Below are positions 33,322 to 41,267 of a stretch of DNA of 64,000 nt, piece after piece. This DNA comes from Cellulomonas sp. Its GTDB lineage: Bacteria; Actinomycetota; Actinomycetes; Actinomycetales; Cellulomonadaceae. The notes under the pieces are model-generated. The model had not been told where the DNA came from. It saw only the letters and a list, made by a program, of their open reading frames with translations, and ran no database searches. Every line of letters starts with the position of its first letter. Position 1 is the stretch's first letter. The translations under genes were made by a program, and so were the position numbers. Where the stretch lies: contig NZ_JAGIBD010000001.1 in the NCBI RefSeq assembly GCF_017744555.1, positions 124,001 to 188,000 of the forward strand. The letters are read 5' to 3'.

Positions 33322-34019
33322 CCATCGCCACCACCACCCTCGGGAAGGCCGCTGCCGACGCCGCCGCCGCGCTCGTCCCGTCGAGCGTGCCGCTCGTCGC
33401 GGTCCCCGCGTCGTTCGCCGACGTGCCGGCCGACTCGACCGCGATGGTCGCCTCGTTCGTCGGGTCGCCGAGCGCCGAGCTCGCGGTCGTGGCGGACGGC
33501 GCGGTCGCGGACGCGGTGTCGGCCGCGGTCGAGGCCGGCACGCCCCTCGCACCGGTCGACGCGCTGCGCCCCGCGCTCGAGGCCGCGTCGCGCGCGCTCG
33601 GCGCCGGGGTGCTCGAGACGGTCCGCCCGGAGCCCGTCGCGAAGGTCCTCGCGGAGGACACCGAGGTGTACGCGCTCATGGCCGGTGACGTCGCCGCGGC
33701 CTGGTTCGCGGTGCGTGTGCGGGGCGCGAAGGTGACGACGCCGACGACGTCGCAGGTGCCGACGCCGCGCGCGAACCTGCGCATGCTCTACGACGTCGAG
33801 ATGACGCTCACGGCGGAGATCGGCCGCACGCGGCTGCCCGTCCGCCAGGTCCTCGAGCTCGCGCCCGGCGCGGTGCTCGAGCTCGACCGCACCGCCGGCA
33901 GCCCCGCGGACGTCATGGTCAACGGCCGGCTCGTCGCGCGCGGCGAGGTCGTCGTGGTCGACGAGGTGTACGGCATCCGCGTCACCGAGATCGTCGCCGG
34001 CGGGGAGCAGATCGGCTGA
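33318..34019 (+). CDS. fliN: Flagellar switch protein FliN/FliY-like
   Basis: A 233-residue protein, longer than enteric FliN (137). The C-terminal 80 residues (LRMLYDVEMTLTAEIGRTRLPVRQVLELAPGAVLELDRTAGSPADVMVNGRLVARGEVVVVDEVYGIRVTEIV) are a normal FliN SpoA domain. Residues 30-145 are a diverged CheC/FliY-like region (PALEAASRALGAGVLETV) in which the phosphatase ExxN motif is not conserved (EAAS). So it looks like FliY that has lost phosphatase activity. ATG overlaps fliM by 4 nt. Confidence 0.88.
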   Translation: MTIATTTLGKAAADAAAALVPSSVPLVAVPASFADVPADSTAMVASFVGSPSAELAVVADGAVADAVSAAVEAGTPLAPVDALRPALEAASRALGAGVLETVRPEPVAKVLAEDTEVYALMAGDVAAAWFAVRVRGAKVTTPTTSQVPTPRANLRMLYDVEMTLTAEIGRTRLPVRQVLELAPGAVLELDRTAGSPADVMVNGRLVARGEVVVVDEVYGIRVTEIVAGGEQIG

Positions 34020-34474
34020 TGAACGGTCTCATGCTGACGCTGCGCGTCCTGCTGTCCCTGGCCTGCGTGATCGCCCTCATCTGGTACGTGGGGCGACGCT
34101 GGGGCGGTCAGGGACGGTCGGCGGGCGCGTCGCGTGAGGCCAGCCTCCAGGTGGTCGGGCGGCAGTCGGTCGGCCGCCACTCCGGTGTCGCGGTCGTGGC
34201 CGTCGGCGCGCGGCGGATCCTCGTCGGCTACGGCGAGCAGCAGGTCACGCTGCTGACCGAGCTCGCGCCCGTGGCCGAGGTCCAGCCGAGCCCCGTCGTG
34301 CCGAAGGCGCCCAAGGCCCCGGCCAAGCCGAGCGTGCCGCAGCCCCGCACGGGCGACCTGCCCGCGGGCCTCGCGGACAGCCTGCGCCCCGCGCCCCTGC
34401 AGGGGTCGGTGCTGTCGCCGGCCACGTGGAAGCAGGCCGTGCGCGCGCTGCAGGACAGGACCGTGCGGCGGTGA
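34019..34474 (+). CDS. fliO: Flagellar biosynthesis protein FliO
   Basis: A 151-residue single-pass protein: TM about residues 4-22 (LMLTLRVLLSLACVIALIWYV), then the small FliO cytoplasmic domain (LQVVGRQSVGRHSGVAVVAVGARRILVGYGEQQVTLLTEL). It helps assemble FliP and FliR. Overlaps fliN by one base and fliP by 4. Confidence 0.88.
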   Translation: MNGLMLTLRVLLSLACVIALIWYVGRRWGGQGRSAGASREASLQVVGRQSVGRHSGVAVVAVGARRILVGYGEQQVTLLTELAPVAEVQPSPVVPKAPKAPAKPSVPQPRTGDLPAGLADSLRPAPLQGSVLSPATWKQAVRALQDRTVRR

Positions 34475-35319
34475 CGGCCGCCGCCCGCGAGCGCCGGGTC
34501 CCGGCGCTCCACAGCCTGCTGCGCTCGTCGCTCGTCCGGCGCGTGCTGCTCGTCGTGGCCCTCGTGACGGTCGGGCTGGTCACGAGCGCCGCGGCCGCGT
34601 CCGCCGCGCCCACGGACCCGACGGCCCCCACCGCGCCCGCCACGGGAGACACCGTCTCCGTCGCCGTCAACGGCGTCAACGGCACCCCGTCGAGCTCGAT
34701 CGTGGTGCTGCTCGGCATCACGCTGCTGTCCGTCGCGCCGGCGCTGCTGCTCATGACGACGAGCTTCACCAAGATCTTCGTCGTCCTGTCGTTCACCCGG
34801 AACGCGCTCGGCCTGCAGGGCGTGCCGCCGAACCAGGTGCTCGCCGGGCTCGCGCTGTTCCTCAGCCTGTTCGTCATGGCCCCCACGGTGAGCCAGGTGA
34901 ACAGCGACGGCATCCAGCCCTACCTCAAGGGCGAGGTGACGTTCTCCCAGGCCGTCGAGGACGGCGGCACCCCGCTGCGCGAGTTCATGCTCGACCACAC
35001 GCGCGAGCAGGACCTCGCGCTGCTGACGCGTGCCGCGCACCAGGAGAACCCCGAGACGCACGACGACGTGTCGTTCGCGACGCTCGTGCCCGCGTTCCTG
35101 CTCAGCGAGCTGCGGTCCGCGTTCATCATGGGGTTCGTCATCTTCGTGCCGTTCCTCGTGATCGACCTCGTGGTGTCGGCGTCGTTGATGTCGATGGGCA
35201 TGATGATGCTGCCGCCCGTGATGATCTCCCTGCCGTTCAAGCTGCTGCTGTTCGTGCTGGTGGACGGGTGGGGTCTGGTCGTCACGTCGTTGGTCGGCTC
35301 CTACACGGGGAGCGGCTGA
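34471..35319 (+). CDS. fliP: Flagellar export gate protein FliP
   Basis: A 282-residue gate subunit. N-terminal signal peptide (LLRSSLVRRVLLVVALVTVGLVTSAAAASAA), as usual for FliP, then four TM helices with the signatures SFTKIFVVLSFTRNALGLQGVPPNQVLAGLALFLSLFVM and LVPAFLLSELRSAFIMGFVIFVPFLVIDLVVSASLMSMGMMMLPPVMISLPFKLLLFVLVDGW. GTG start overlapping fliO (GTGA). Confidence 0.96.
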   Translation: MTAAARERRVPALHSLLRSSLVRRVLLVVALVTVGLVTSAAAASAAPTDPTAPTAPATGDTVSVAVNGVNGTPSSSIVVLLGITLLSVAPALLLMTTSFTKIFVVLSFTRNALGLQGVPPNQVLAGLALFLSLFVMAPTVSQVNSDGIQPYLKGEVTFSQAVEDGGTPLREFMLDHTREQDLALLTRAAHQENPETHDDVSFATLVPAFLLSELRSAFIMGFVIFVPFLVIDLVVSASLMSMGMMMLPPVMISLPFKLLLFVLVDGWGLVVTSLVGSYTGSG

Positions 35320-35320
35320 C

Positions 35321-35593
35321 ATGGACACCAACGCGGTCCTCGACGTCGGCGTCGACGCGCTCGTGCTCGCCGCCAAGCTCGCCGCCCCGATCCTCGTCAC
35401 GGCCCTCGTGGTCGGGTTCGCCGTCTCGCTCGTGCAGTCGGTGACGCAGATCCAGGAGGTCACGCTCAGCTTCGTGCCGAAGGCCATCGCGGTCGCGATC
35501 GCGCTCGTCGTCTCGGGGCACTGGATGATCTCGGAGCTCGTGACGTTCACGCACGACCTGTTCGAGCGCATACCGACGCTCGTCGGGGGCTGA
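35321..35593 (+). CDS. fliQ: Flagellar export gate protein FliQ
   Basis: A 90-residue two-helix membrane protein: APILVTALVVGFAVSLVQSVTQIQEVTLSFVPKAIAVAIALVVSGHWMISELVTFT. Motif QSxTQIQExTLxFxPK is diagnostic. One nt after fliP. Confidence 0.95.
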   Translation: MDTNAVLDVGVDALVLAAKLAAPILVTALVVGFAVSLVQSVTQIQEVTLSFVPKAIAVAIALVVSGHWMISELVTFTHDLFERIPTLVGG

Positions 35594-35594
35594 C

Positions 35595-36362
35595 GTGGAC
35601 CCGATGGCGCTGTCGCTGCCCGTCTCCCTCGTGGAGACGACGATGCTCGCGGGCGTGCGGATGGCCGCGTTCCTCGCGATCGCACCGCCGTTCGCGGCCC
35701 GGTCCGTGCCGGCGACCGTCAAGGTCATGCTCGCGCTGGGCCTCGCGCTCGCCGTCGGGCCGCGCCTCGAGCCGCTGCCGTCCGACACCACGGGGCTGTT
35801 CGTCGGGGCGCTCGCCGGGCAGGCCGTCATCGGCGCGGGGCTCGGGTTCCTCGTGTACCTGGTGTTCTCGGCCGTGCAGTCCGCGGGCGGGCTCATCGAC
35901 ATGTTCGGCGGCTTCCAGATGGCCGCGGCGTACGACCCGATGAGCATGACGAGCGGCGCGCAGTTCGCGCGGCTCTACCAGATGACGGCCCTCGTGCTGC
36001 TGTTCGTGAGCGACGGCTACCAGGTGGTGCTCGCGGGGCTGGTCCGCACGTTCGACGCGCTGCCGCTCGGCGTGCTCATGGAGCCGGGCCCGCTCGCGGA
36101 GACGCTCACCACGGGCCTCACGCAGATGATGGTCGCCGCGCTGCAGATCGCGGGCCCGCTCGTCGTCGTGCTGTTCCTCGCCGACGTCGGGCTGGGCCTG
36201 CTGACGCGCGTCGCGCCCGCGCTCAACGCGTTCGCGCTCGGGTTCCCGCTGAAGATCCTGCTCACGCTCGCGTTCGGCTCGTTCGCGTTCCTGGCGCTGC
36301 CCGGTGTCGTGCACGCGCTGACCGGGCGGTCCGTCGAGCAGCTGCTGGGGGTGCTGCCATGA
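35595..36362 (+). CDS. fliR: Flagellar export gate protein FliR
   Basis: A 255-residue, six-helix protein: ETTMLAGVRMAAFLAIAPPFAARSVPATVKVMLALGLALAVGPRL at the start, AGGLIDMFGGFQMAAAYDPMSMTSGAQFARLYQMTALVLLFVSDGYQVVLAGLVRTF in the middle. It forms the core of the export gate with FliPQ. GTG start one nt after fliQ; overlaps flhB by 4 nt. Confidence 0.95.
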   Translation: MDPMALSLPVSLVETTMLAGVRMAAFLAIAPPFAARSVPATVKVMLALGLALAVGPRLEPLPSDTTGLFVGALAGQAVIGAGLGFLVYLVFSAVQSAGGLIDMFGGFQMAAAYDPMSMTSGAQFARLYQMTALVLLFVSDGYQVVLAGLVRTFDALPLGVLMEPGPLAETLTTGLTQMMVAALQIAGPLVVVLFLADVGLGLLTRVAPALNAFALGFPLKILLTLAFGSFAFLALPGVVHALTGRSVEQLLGVLP

Positions 36363-37564
36363 GCGACGGGCAGGAGAGGACGCACAAGGCCACCCCGCAG
36401 CGGATGCGGGACATCCACCGCAAGGGCAAGCTCGGCCGGTCGCAGGACCTGTCCGCGTGGGTGGGCCTCGCGGCGGCGGCGGTGATGCTCCCGATGGTGC
36501 TGACCCGCGGCAAGGCGGCCGCGCTCGACCAGCTCGCCGAGGTGCGCGCCGTCGCGCACGACCCGACGCCCGAGGGTGCCGTGCAGGTGCTCGGTGACGC
36601 GCTCGGCTCGGTGCTCACCACGCTCGCGCCGCTGTTCGTCGTGCTCGTCGGCGTCACGCTCGCCGTCGGCATGGCCCAGGGCGGCTACCGGCCGCGCAAG
36701 CTCACGCTGCACGTCGACCACCTCAAGCTCGGCGGCGCGGTCAAGCGGCTGGTGGGCATGCAGGCGTGGTGGCAGGCCGCGAAGACCGTGCTCAAGACGG
36801 CGGTCGTCGCGCTCGTCCTGCTGACGGCGGTGCAGGCGCTCGTCCCGACGCTCATGGCCTCGGGCAGCCTGCCGCTGTCGCACCTGCTCGGCACCGCGTC
36901 GTCCGGCACCGCGAACCTGCTGCGGCTCGGCATCGGCGCGGGCGTGCTGCTGGCCGTCATGGACGTCGTCGTCGTCGCGCGGCGCAACCGCAAGCAGACC
37001 CGCATGACGCTGCGCGAGGTCAAGGAAGAGCACAAGCGGACCGAGGGGGACCCGATGCTCAAGGGCGCGATCCGGGCCAAGCAGCTCTCGATGAGCCGCA
37101 ACCGGATGATGGCCGAGGTCGCGAACGCCGACGTCGTGCTCGTCAACCCCACGCACGTCGCCGTCGCGCTGCGCTACGAGCCCGGCACCGGTGCGCCGCG
37201 CGTCGTCGCGAAGGGCGCCGGCGCCGTCGCCGCACGCATCCGCGCCGAGGCGTCCGAGCACCGCGTGCCGATGGTCGAGGACGTGCCGCTGGCCCGTGCG
37301 CTGCACGCCGCGTGCGAGCTCGGCCAGGAGGTGCCGTCGCACCTGTTCACGGCCGTCGCGCGCGTGCTCGCGTTCGTCATGTCGCTGCGCCGTCGCGGCA
37401 TGGCCGCCGGTCAGCACCGCGCACCCGGCGGGTCGACGCTGCCCGCCGACGACACCACCGACCACAGGGCCGTGGCGCGCGCCGCGCGCCGGCCCCAGCC
37501 CCGTCCGGCCGCCGGCACCGCTGCCGACGCGTCCGCCACCACCCCGCAGGAGACCACCCGATGA
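36359..37564 (+). CDS. flhB: Flagellar export switch protein FlhB
   Basis: A 401-residue export-gate protein with four TM helices in the first 215 residues (start ERTHKATPQRMRDIHRKGKLGRSQDLSAWVGLAAAAVML) and a cytosolic autoprotease domain. The NPTH cleavage motif is intact at Asn263-Pro264-Thr265-His266 (VLVNPTHVAVALRY), so FliK-triggered substrate switching should work. The C-terminus is extended by about 45 Arg/Ala/Pro-rich residues. Overlaps flhA by 4 nt. Confidence 0.96.
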   Translation: MSDGQERTHKATPQRMRDIHRKGKLGRSQDLSAWVGLAAAAVMLPMVLTRGKAAALDQLAEVRAVAHDPTPEGAVQVLGDALGSVLTTLAPLFVVLVGVTLAVGMAQGGYRPRKLTLHVDHLKLGGAVKRLVGMQAWWQAAKTVLKTAVVALVLLTAVQALVPTLMASGSLPLSHLLGTASSGTANLLRLGIGAGVLLAVMDVVVVARRNRKQTRMTLREVKEEHKRTEGDPMLKGAIRAKQLSMSRNRMMAEVANADVVLVNPTHVAVALRYEPGTGAPRVVAKGAGAVAARIRAEASEHRVPMVEDVPLARALHAACELGQEVPSHLFTAVARVLAFVMSLRRRGMAAGQHRAPGGSTLPADDTTDHRAVARAARRPQPRPAAGTAADASATTPQETTR

Positions 37565-39618
37565 AGCCCCGGTCCATCGCCCCCATGGCCGTCCCCGCGG
37601 GCGTCGTGGGCATCGTCCTGCTGCTCGTGGTGCCGCTGCCCGCGCCGCTGCTCGACGTGCTCATCGCCGTGAACATCACCGCGTCGCTCGTCATCCTGCT
37701 CACCACGATGTACGTGAAGCGGCCGCTCGACTTCTCGGTCTTCCCGTCGCTCATCCTCGTGTTCACGCTGTTCCGGCTCGGGCTCAACGTCGCGTCCACC
37801 CGGCTCGTGCTGCGCGACGGCTACGCGGGCCAGGTCATCGACGCGTTCGGCCACTTCGTGGTGGGCGGCTCGCTCGTCATCGGGCTCGTGATCTTCCTGA
37901 TCCTCGTGGTCATCCAGTTCGCGGTCATCACGAACGGTGCGGGCCGTGTCGCCGAGGTCGGGGCGCGGTTCACGCTCGACGCGATGCCCGGCAAGCAGAT
38001 GGCCATCGACGCCGACCTCAACAGCGGCCTCATCGACGAGGACACCGCCCGGAAGCGTCGCGCGGACGTCGCCGCCGAGGCCGACTTCTACGGCGCGATG
38101 GACGGTGGCTCGAAGTTCGTCAAGGGCGACGCGATCGCCGGCATCGTCATCACGGTCATCAACCTCGTCGGCGGCTTCGTCATCGGCATGGTCCAGATGG
38201 GCATGTCGGCGGGCGACGCGCTGCAGCGGTTCAGCCTGCTGACGATCGGCGACGGCCTCGTCACGCAGATCCCCGCGCTGCTGCTCTCGGTGTCCACCGG
38301 CATCGTCGTCACCCGGGCGACCGCCGAGGGAGACATGGGCACGGCCGCCGCCAAGCAGCTCGGCCAGTCCCGCACGGCCATGCTCATCGCGGGCGGCGGC
38401 GCGATCGCACTCGCCCTGCTGCCGGGCATGCCGAAGCTCCCGTTCATGCTGGTCGGCTGCGCGCTGATCTTCGCCGCGCAGCGCGTCAAGGCCTCGCAGG
38501 CCAAGGAGGCGGCCGCCGCCGAGAAGGCCGCGCTGCCGTCCCCGACCGCGCCGCCCGCCGACACCCCCGAGCAGCTCATCGAGCAGATGCGCGTGCACAC
38601 CCTGGAGATCCTGCTGGCACCCGACCTCGTCGACCTCGTGGGCTCCGGGCCCGACGCCGACCTGCTCGCGCGCGTCCGCGGCCTGCGGCGCAAGACGGCC
38701 CTCGAGCTCGGCATCGTCGTCCCGCCCGTGCGGACCCGCGACAGCGTGGACCTGCCGCGGTCCACCTACGTCGTGAAGATCGCCGGCGTCGAGGTCGGCC
38801 GCGGCGAGGCGCCCGGCGGCCGGATGCTCGCGCTCGGCGACGACCTGTCCGCGCTGCCCGGCACAGCGGTGCACGAGCCCGTGTTCGGCCTGCCCGGCAA
38901 GTGGGTGCCCGCCGAGCTGCGGCACGCCGCCGAGATGTCCGGGGCGACCGTCGTCGACCGCGTGTCCGTGCTCATCACCCACCTCGGCGCGCTCATCACG
39001 CAGAACGCCGCGCGCCTGCTCGGCCGCGAGGACGTCCGGGTGCTCACCGAGTCGGTCAAGCGCGTCAACCCGTCCGTCGTCGAGGAGCTCGTGCCGTCGC
39101 TGCTCAGCCTCGGCGAGGTCCAGCGCGTGCTGCAGGGGCTGCTCGCCGAGGAGGTCCCGATCCGCGACCTCGGCCGCATCTACGAGGCGCTCGCGCTGCG
39201 CGCGCGGGTGTCGACCGAGCCGGAGGGGCTCGTCGAGGCGGCCCGTGCCGCGCTCGGCCCGGCGCTCGCGGCCACCTACGTCCAGGAGGGCGTCCTGCGT
39301 GTCCTCACCCTTGACCCGGCGCTCGAGCAGTCGCTCGTCGAGTCGCTGCGTCCCGGCGACCAGGGCACCCACCTGCTCGTCGACCCGAACCGTCTGGAGA
39401 CCATGCTCGGCCAGCTCCGCAGCGCCGTCGCGACCGCCGAGGCCGACGGCCGCGCGGTCGTGCTGGTGTGCGCGCCCGCGATCCGTCCCGCCCTGCACCG
39501 GCTCGTCGCGCTCGGCCTGCCGCGCCTGCCCGTGCTCTCCTACGCCGAGGTGACCGGCGCGGGTGTCTCCGTCGAGACCGTGGGGGTGGTGCGCGGTGAC
39601 CACGCGATTGCTGCTTGA
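37561..39618 (+). CDS. flhA: Flagellar export protein FlhA
   Basis: A 685-residue protein: eight TM helices in the first 320 residues and a cytosolic nonamer-forming domain. FHIPEP family signature LVFTLFRLGLNVASTRLVL near residue 60, and the conserved RxxEVGARFTLDAMPGKQMAIDADLNSGLIDEDTARKRR loop near 140-175 with proton-pathway Asp residues. The receptor domain (ITHLGALITQNAARLLGREDVRVLTESVKRVNPSVVEELVPSLLSLGEVQRVLQGLL) is complete. Overlaps the next gene by 23 nt. Confidence 0.97.
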   Translation: MKPRSIAPMAVPAGVVGIVLLLVVPLPAPLLDVLIAVNITASLVILLTTMYVKRPLDFSVFPSLILVFTLFRLGLNVASTRLVLRDGYAGQVIDAFGHFVVGGSLVIGLVIFLILVVIQFAVITNGAGRVAEVGARFTLDAMPGKQMAIDADLNSGLIDEDTARKRRADVAAEADFYGAMDGGSKFVKGDAIAGIVITVINLVGGFVIGMVQMGMSAGDALQRFSLLTIGDGLVTQIPALLLSVSTGIVVTRATAEGDMGTAAAKQLGQSRTAMLIAGGGAIALALLPGMPKLPFMLVGCALIFAAQRVKASQAKEAAAAEKAALPSPTAPPADTPEQLIEQMRVHTLEILLAPDLVDLVGSGPDADLLARVRGLRRKTALELGIVVPPVRTRDSVDLPRSTYVVKIAGVEVGRGEAPGGRMLALGDDLSALPGTAVHEPVFGLPGKWVPAELRHAAEMSGATVVDRVSVLITHLGALITQNAARLLGREDVRVLTESVKRVNPSVVEELVPSLLSLGEVQRVLQGLLAEEVPIRDLGRIYEALALRARVSTEPEGLVEAARAALGPALAATYVQEGVLRVLTLDPALEQSLVESLRPGDQGTHLLVDPNRLETMLGQLRSAVATAEADGRAVVLVCAPAIRPALHRLVALGLPRLPVLSYAEVTGAGVSVETVGVVRGDHAIAA

Positions 39619-40861
39619 GGGGTCCGACCTCGCCGAGCTCATGGCGCACGTCCGCTCCGAGCTCGGTCCGACGGCCCGCGTCGTGCGCGCCGAGCGCATC
39701 CGCTCGGGCGGGATCGGCGGGTTCTTCGCACGCGAGAAGTACGAGATCACGGTCGACGTGCCGCCGGAGCCCGTCGTCCGGCCGCGCGCCGCGCTGCGGG
39801 CCGTGCCCGCCGGGGGGATCGAGGCGCTGGTCGCGGCGGCCGACGACGCGGACCAGGGCCTCGACGACGCGCGCGGCCTGTCGGCGATGCCGGCCGGACG
39901 GCTGGCGGCCCGGTCGGAGTTCGCCGCGGTCCTGGAGAAGGTCAGCGGGCTCGTCGACGGCGACGTCCCGGACCTGCCCGAGGGCGAGGAGCGCGCCGCG
40001 CTCGTCGCGACCGCAGGTACCGCGATGCCGGCCGTGTCGGCCGACGCCGTCGCCGCGCTCGTGTCCCGGGCGGCCGTCCCGGACCCCGAGCCGGAGCCGG
40101 AGCCCGTCCCGTTCGAGCCGCTCGCCGCGGTGCCCGCCGTCCCGACCGCCGCCCCGGCCGGTGCTCAGACCGGCGCTCCGACCGGTGCCGCGCACGACGA
40201 CGCGCCCGACGCCGACCTGCACGACGCCCTCGCCGACATCGGCGTCCCGCGCAGCCTCCTGACCGGCGGACGCGTGACGCTGTCGAGCCTGCTCGCCGAC
40301 GTCCCCGCCGCCCCGCCCGTGCCGCGTGCACCGGGCTCGGTGCTCGTCGTCATCGGTGCGGACGACGACGCCGACGCCGTCGCCGCCCTGCTCGCCGAAC
40401 GCCTCCGGCTCGCCCCGGACGCCGTCCGCCCCGCCGGCGGCTCGCGCCCGCGCACGTCGGGCCGGGCGCGCACGGGCGCCCGGATGGTCAGCGCCGAGCA
40501 GGTCACCGCCTGGCGTGCGGGCGCGACGAGCGCCGACCACCCGTGGGTCGTCGCGCTCGCGGTCGGCCCCGAGGCCGAGGACCGCGCCGCGGCCGCCGCG
40601 CTCGTCCGCGCGTGCGCGCCCGACCAGGTGTGGGCCGTCGTGGACGCGCGCACCCGAACGGCCGACGCGCGCCGCTGGATCCGGTCGGTCACGTCCTCCG
40701 TCGACGCCGTCGCGATGCGCGGCCTGCTCGACACCGCCGAGCCCGGCGCCGCCCTGGCCCTGGGCATCCCGGTCGCGTGGATCGACGGCGTCCCGGCGAC
40801 GACCGTCGCGTGGGCGGCTGCCCTCAGCCAGGCCCTCGGCGACCACGCCCGCTGGGACTGA
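39596..40861 (+). CDS. flhF: FlhF-like protein lacking a P-loop (pseudo-GTPase)
   Basis: A 421-residue protein at the flhF position after flhA. The N-terminal 60 residues (LLLEGSDLAELMAHVRSELGPTARVVRAERIRSGGIGGFFAREKYEITVDV) match FlhF's B domain, and the C-terminal half follows the SRP-GTPase order, including a late LALGIPVAWIDGVPATTVAWAAALSQAL resembling FlhF's GIPIAYLTxGQ. But where the P-loop GPTGxGKTTT should be, near residue 250, there is VLVVIGADDDADAVAALLAERL, and no TKLDE-type G4 motif is seen. GTP binding is therefore not expected. The middle is an acidic Pro/Ala-rich linker. Flagellar number or placement control by GTP cycling would need another protein; no flhG is in the window. 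Confidence 0.7.
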   Translation: MTTRLLLEGSDLAELMAHVRSELGPTARVVRAERIRSGGIGGFFAREKYEITVDVPPEPVVRPRAALRAVPAGGIEALVAAADDADQGLDDARGLSAMPAGRLAARSEFAAVLEKVSGLVDGDVPDLPEGEERAALVATAGTAMPAVSADAVAALVSRAAVPDPEPEPEPVPFEPLAAVPAVPTAAPAGAQTGAPTGAAHDDAPDADLHDALADIGVPRSLLTGGRVTLSSLLADVPAAPPVPRAPGSVLVVIGADDDADAVAALLAERLRLAPDAVRPAGGSRPRTSGRARTGARMVSAEQVTAWRAGATSADHPWVVALAVGPEAEDRAAAAALVRACAPDQVWAVVDARTRTADARRWIRSVTSSVDAVAMRGLLDTAEPGAALALGIPVAWIDGVPATTVAWAAALSQALGDHARWD

Positions 40862-40928
40862 CGGGGCGCGGCGAGGTCCACCCGGTCGTCGGGCGCGCGC
40901 CGCGCGGGAGGTCCACGGACCCCCGGGG

Positions 40929-40934
40929 TAGTGT
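40929..40934 (+). promoter_or_regulatory. -10 box of csrA, leaderless start
   Basis: TAGTGT fits TAnnnT and ends 6 nt before the csrA ATG, so transcription would begin at or next to the start codon. The flagellar motif is absent here, so csrA appears to have a housekeeping promoter, unlike its targets. Confidence 0.55.
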
Positions 40935-40940
40935 CGCGGC

Positions 40941-41219
40941 ATGCTCGTGCTCAGCAGACGCGTCGGGGAGCGCCTCGTGATCGGTGACGACATCGTCGTC
41001 ACCGTCATCGAGGTCCGCAGCGACGGCGTGAAGCTGGGCATCGACGCCCCGCGGCACGTGCGCGTGCACCGGGCGGAGGTCCTCGACGCGGTGACGGCCG
41101 CGAATGCCGACGCCGTCTCCGCTGACGACAGCACCGTCGCGGCCCTGCGCAAGCTCGTCCCGGCACCTCCTGCACAGCCCGCCACCGACCCCTCAACGGA
41201 GGCCGCACCCGACCGATGA
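40941..41219 (+). CDS. csrA: Carbon storage regulator CsrA (translational repressor)
   Basis: A 92-residue RNA-binding protein. Residues 1-60 are textbook CsrA: MLVLSRRVGERLVIGDDIVVTVIEVRSDGVKLGIDAPRHVRVHRAEVLDAV, with Arg-rich strand 1 (LSRRxGE) and strand 5 (HVRVHR) that contact GGA loops. The 30-residue C-terminal tail is longer than in E. coli and could include a FliW-contact region as in Gram-positive CsrA. It lies between flhF-like and cheA; the leaders of fliC, flgB, flbD and fliD contain its likely targets. Confidence 0.95.
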   Translation: MLVLSRRVGERLVIGDDIVVTVIEVRSDGVKLGIDAPRHVRVHRAEVLDAVTAANADAVSADDSTVAALRKLVPAPPAQPATDPSTEAAPDR

Positions 41220-41267
41220 GGTGGGGTACCGAAGGTGTGCCGCTCGCCCTTCGGCGGGGAGGCATGC

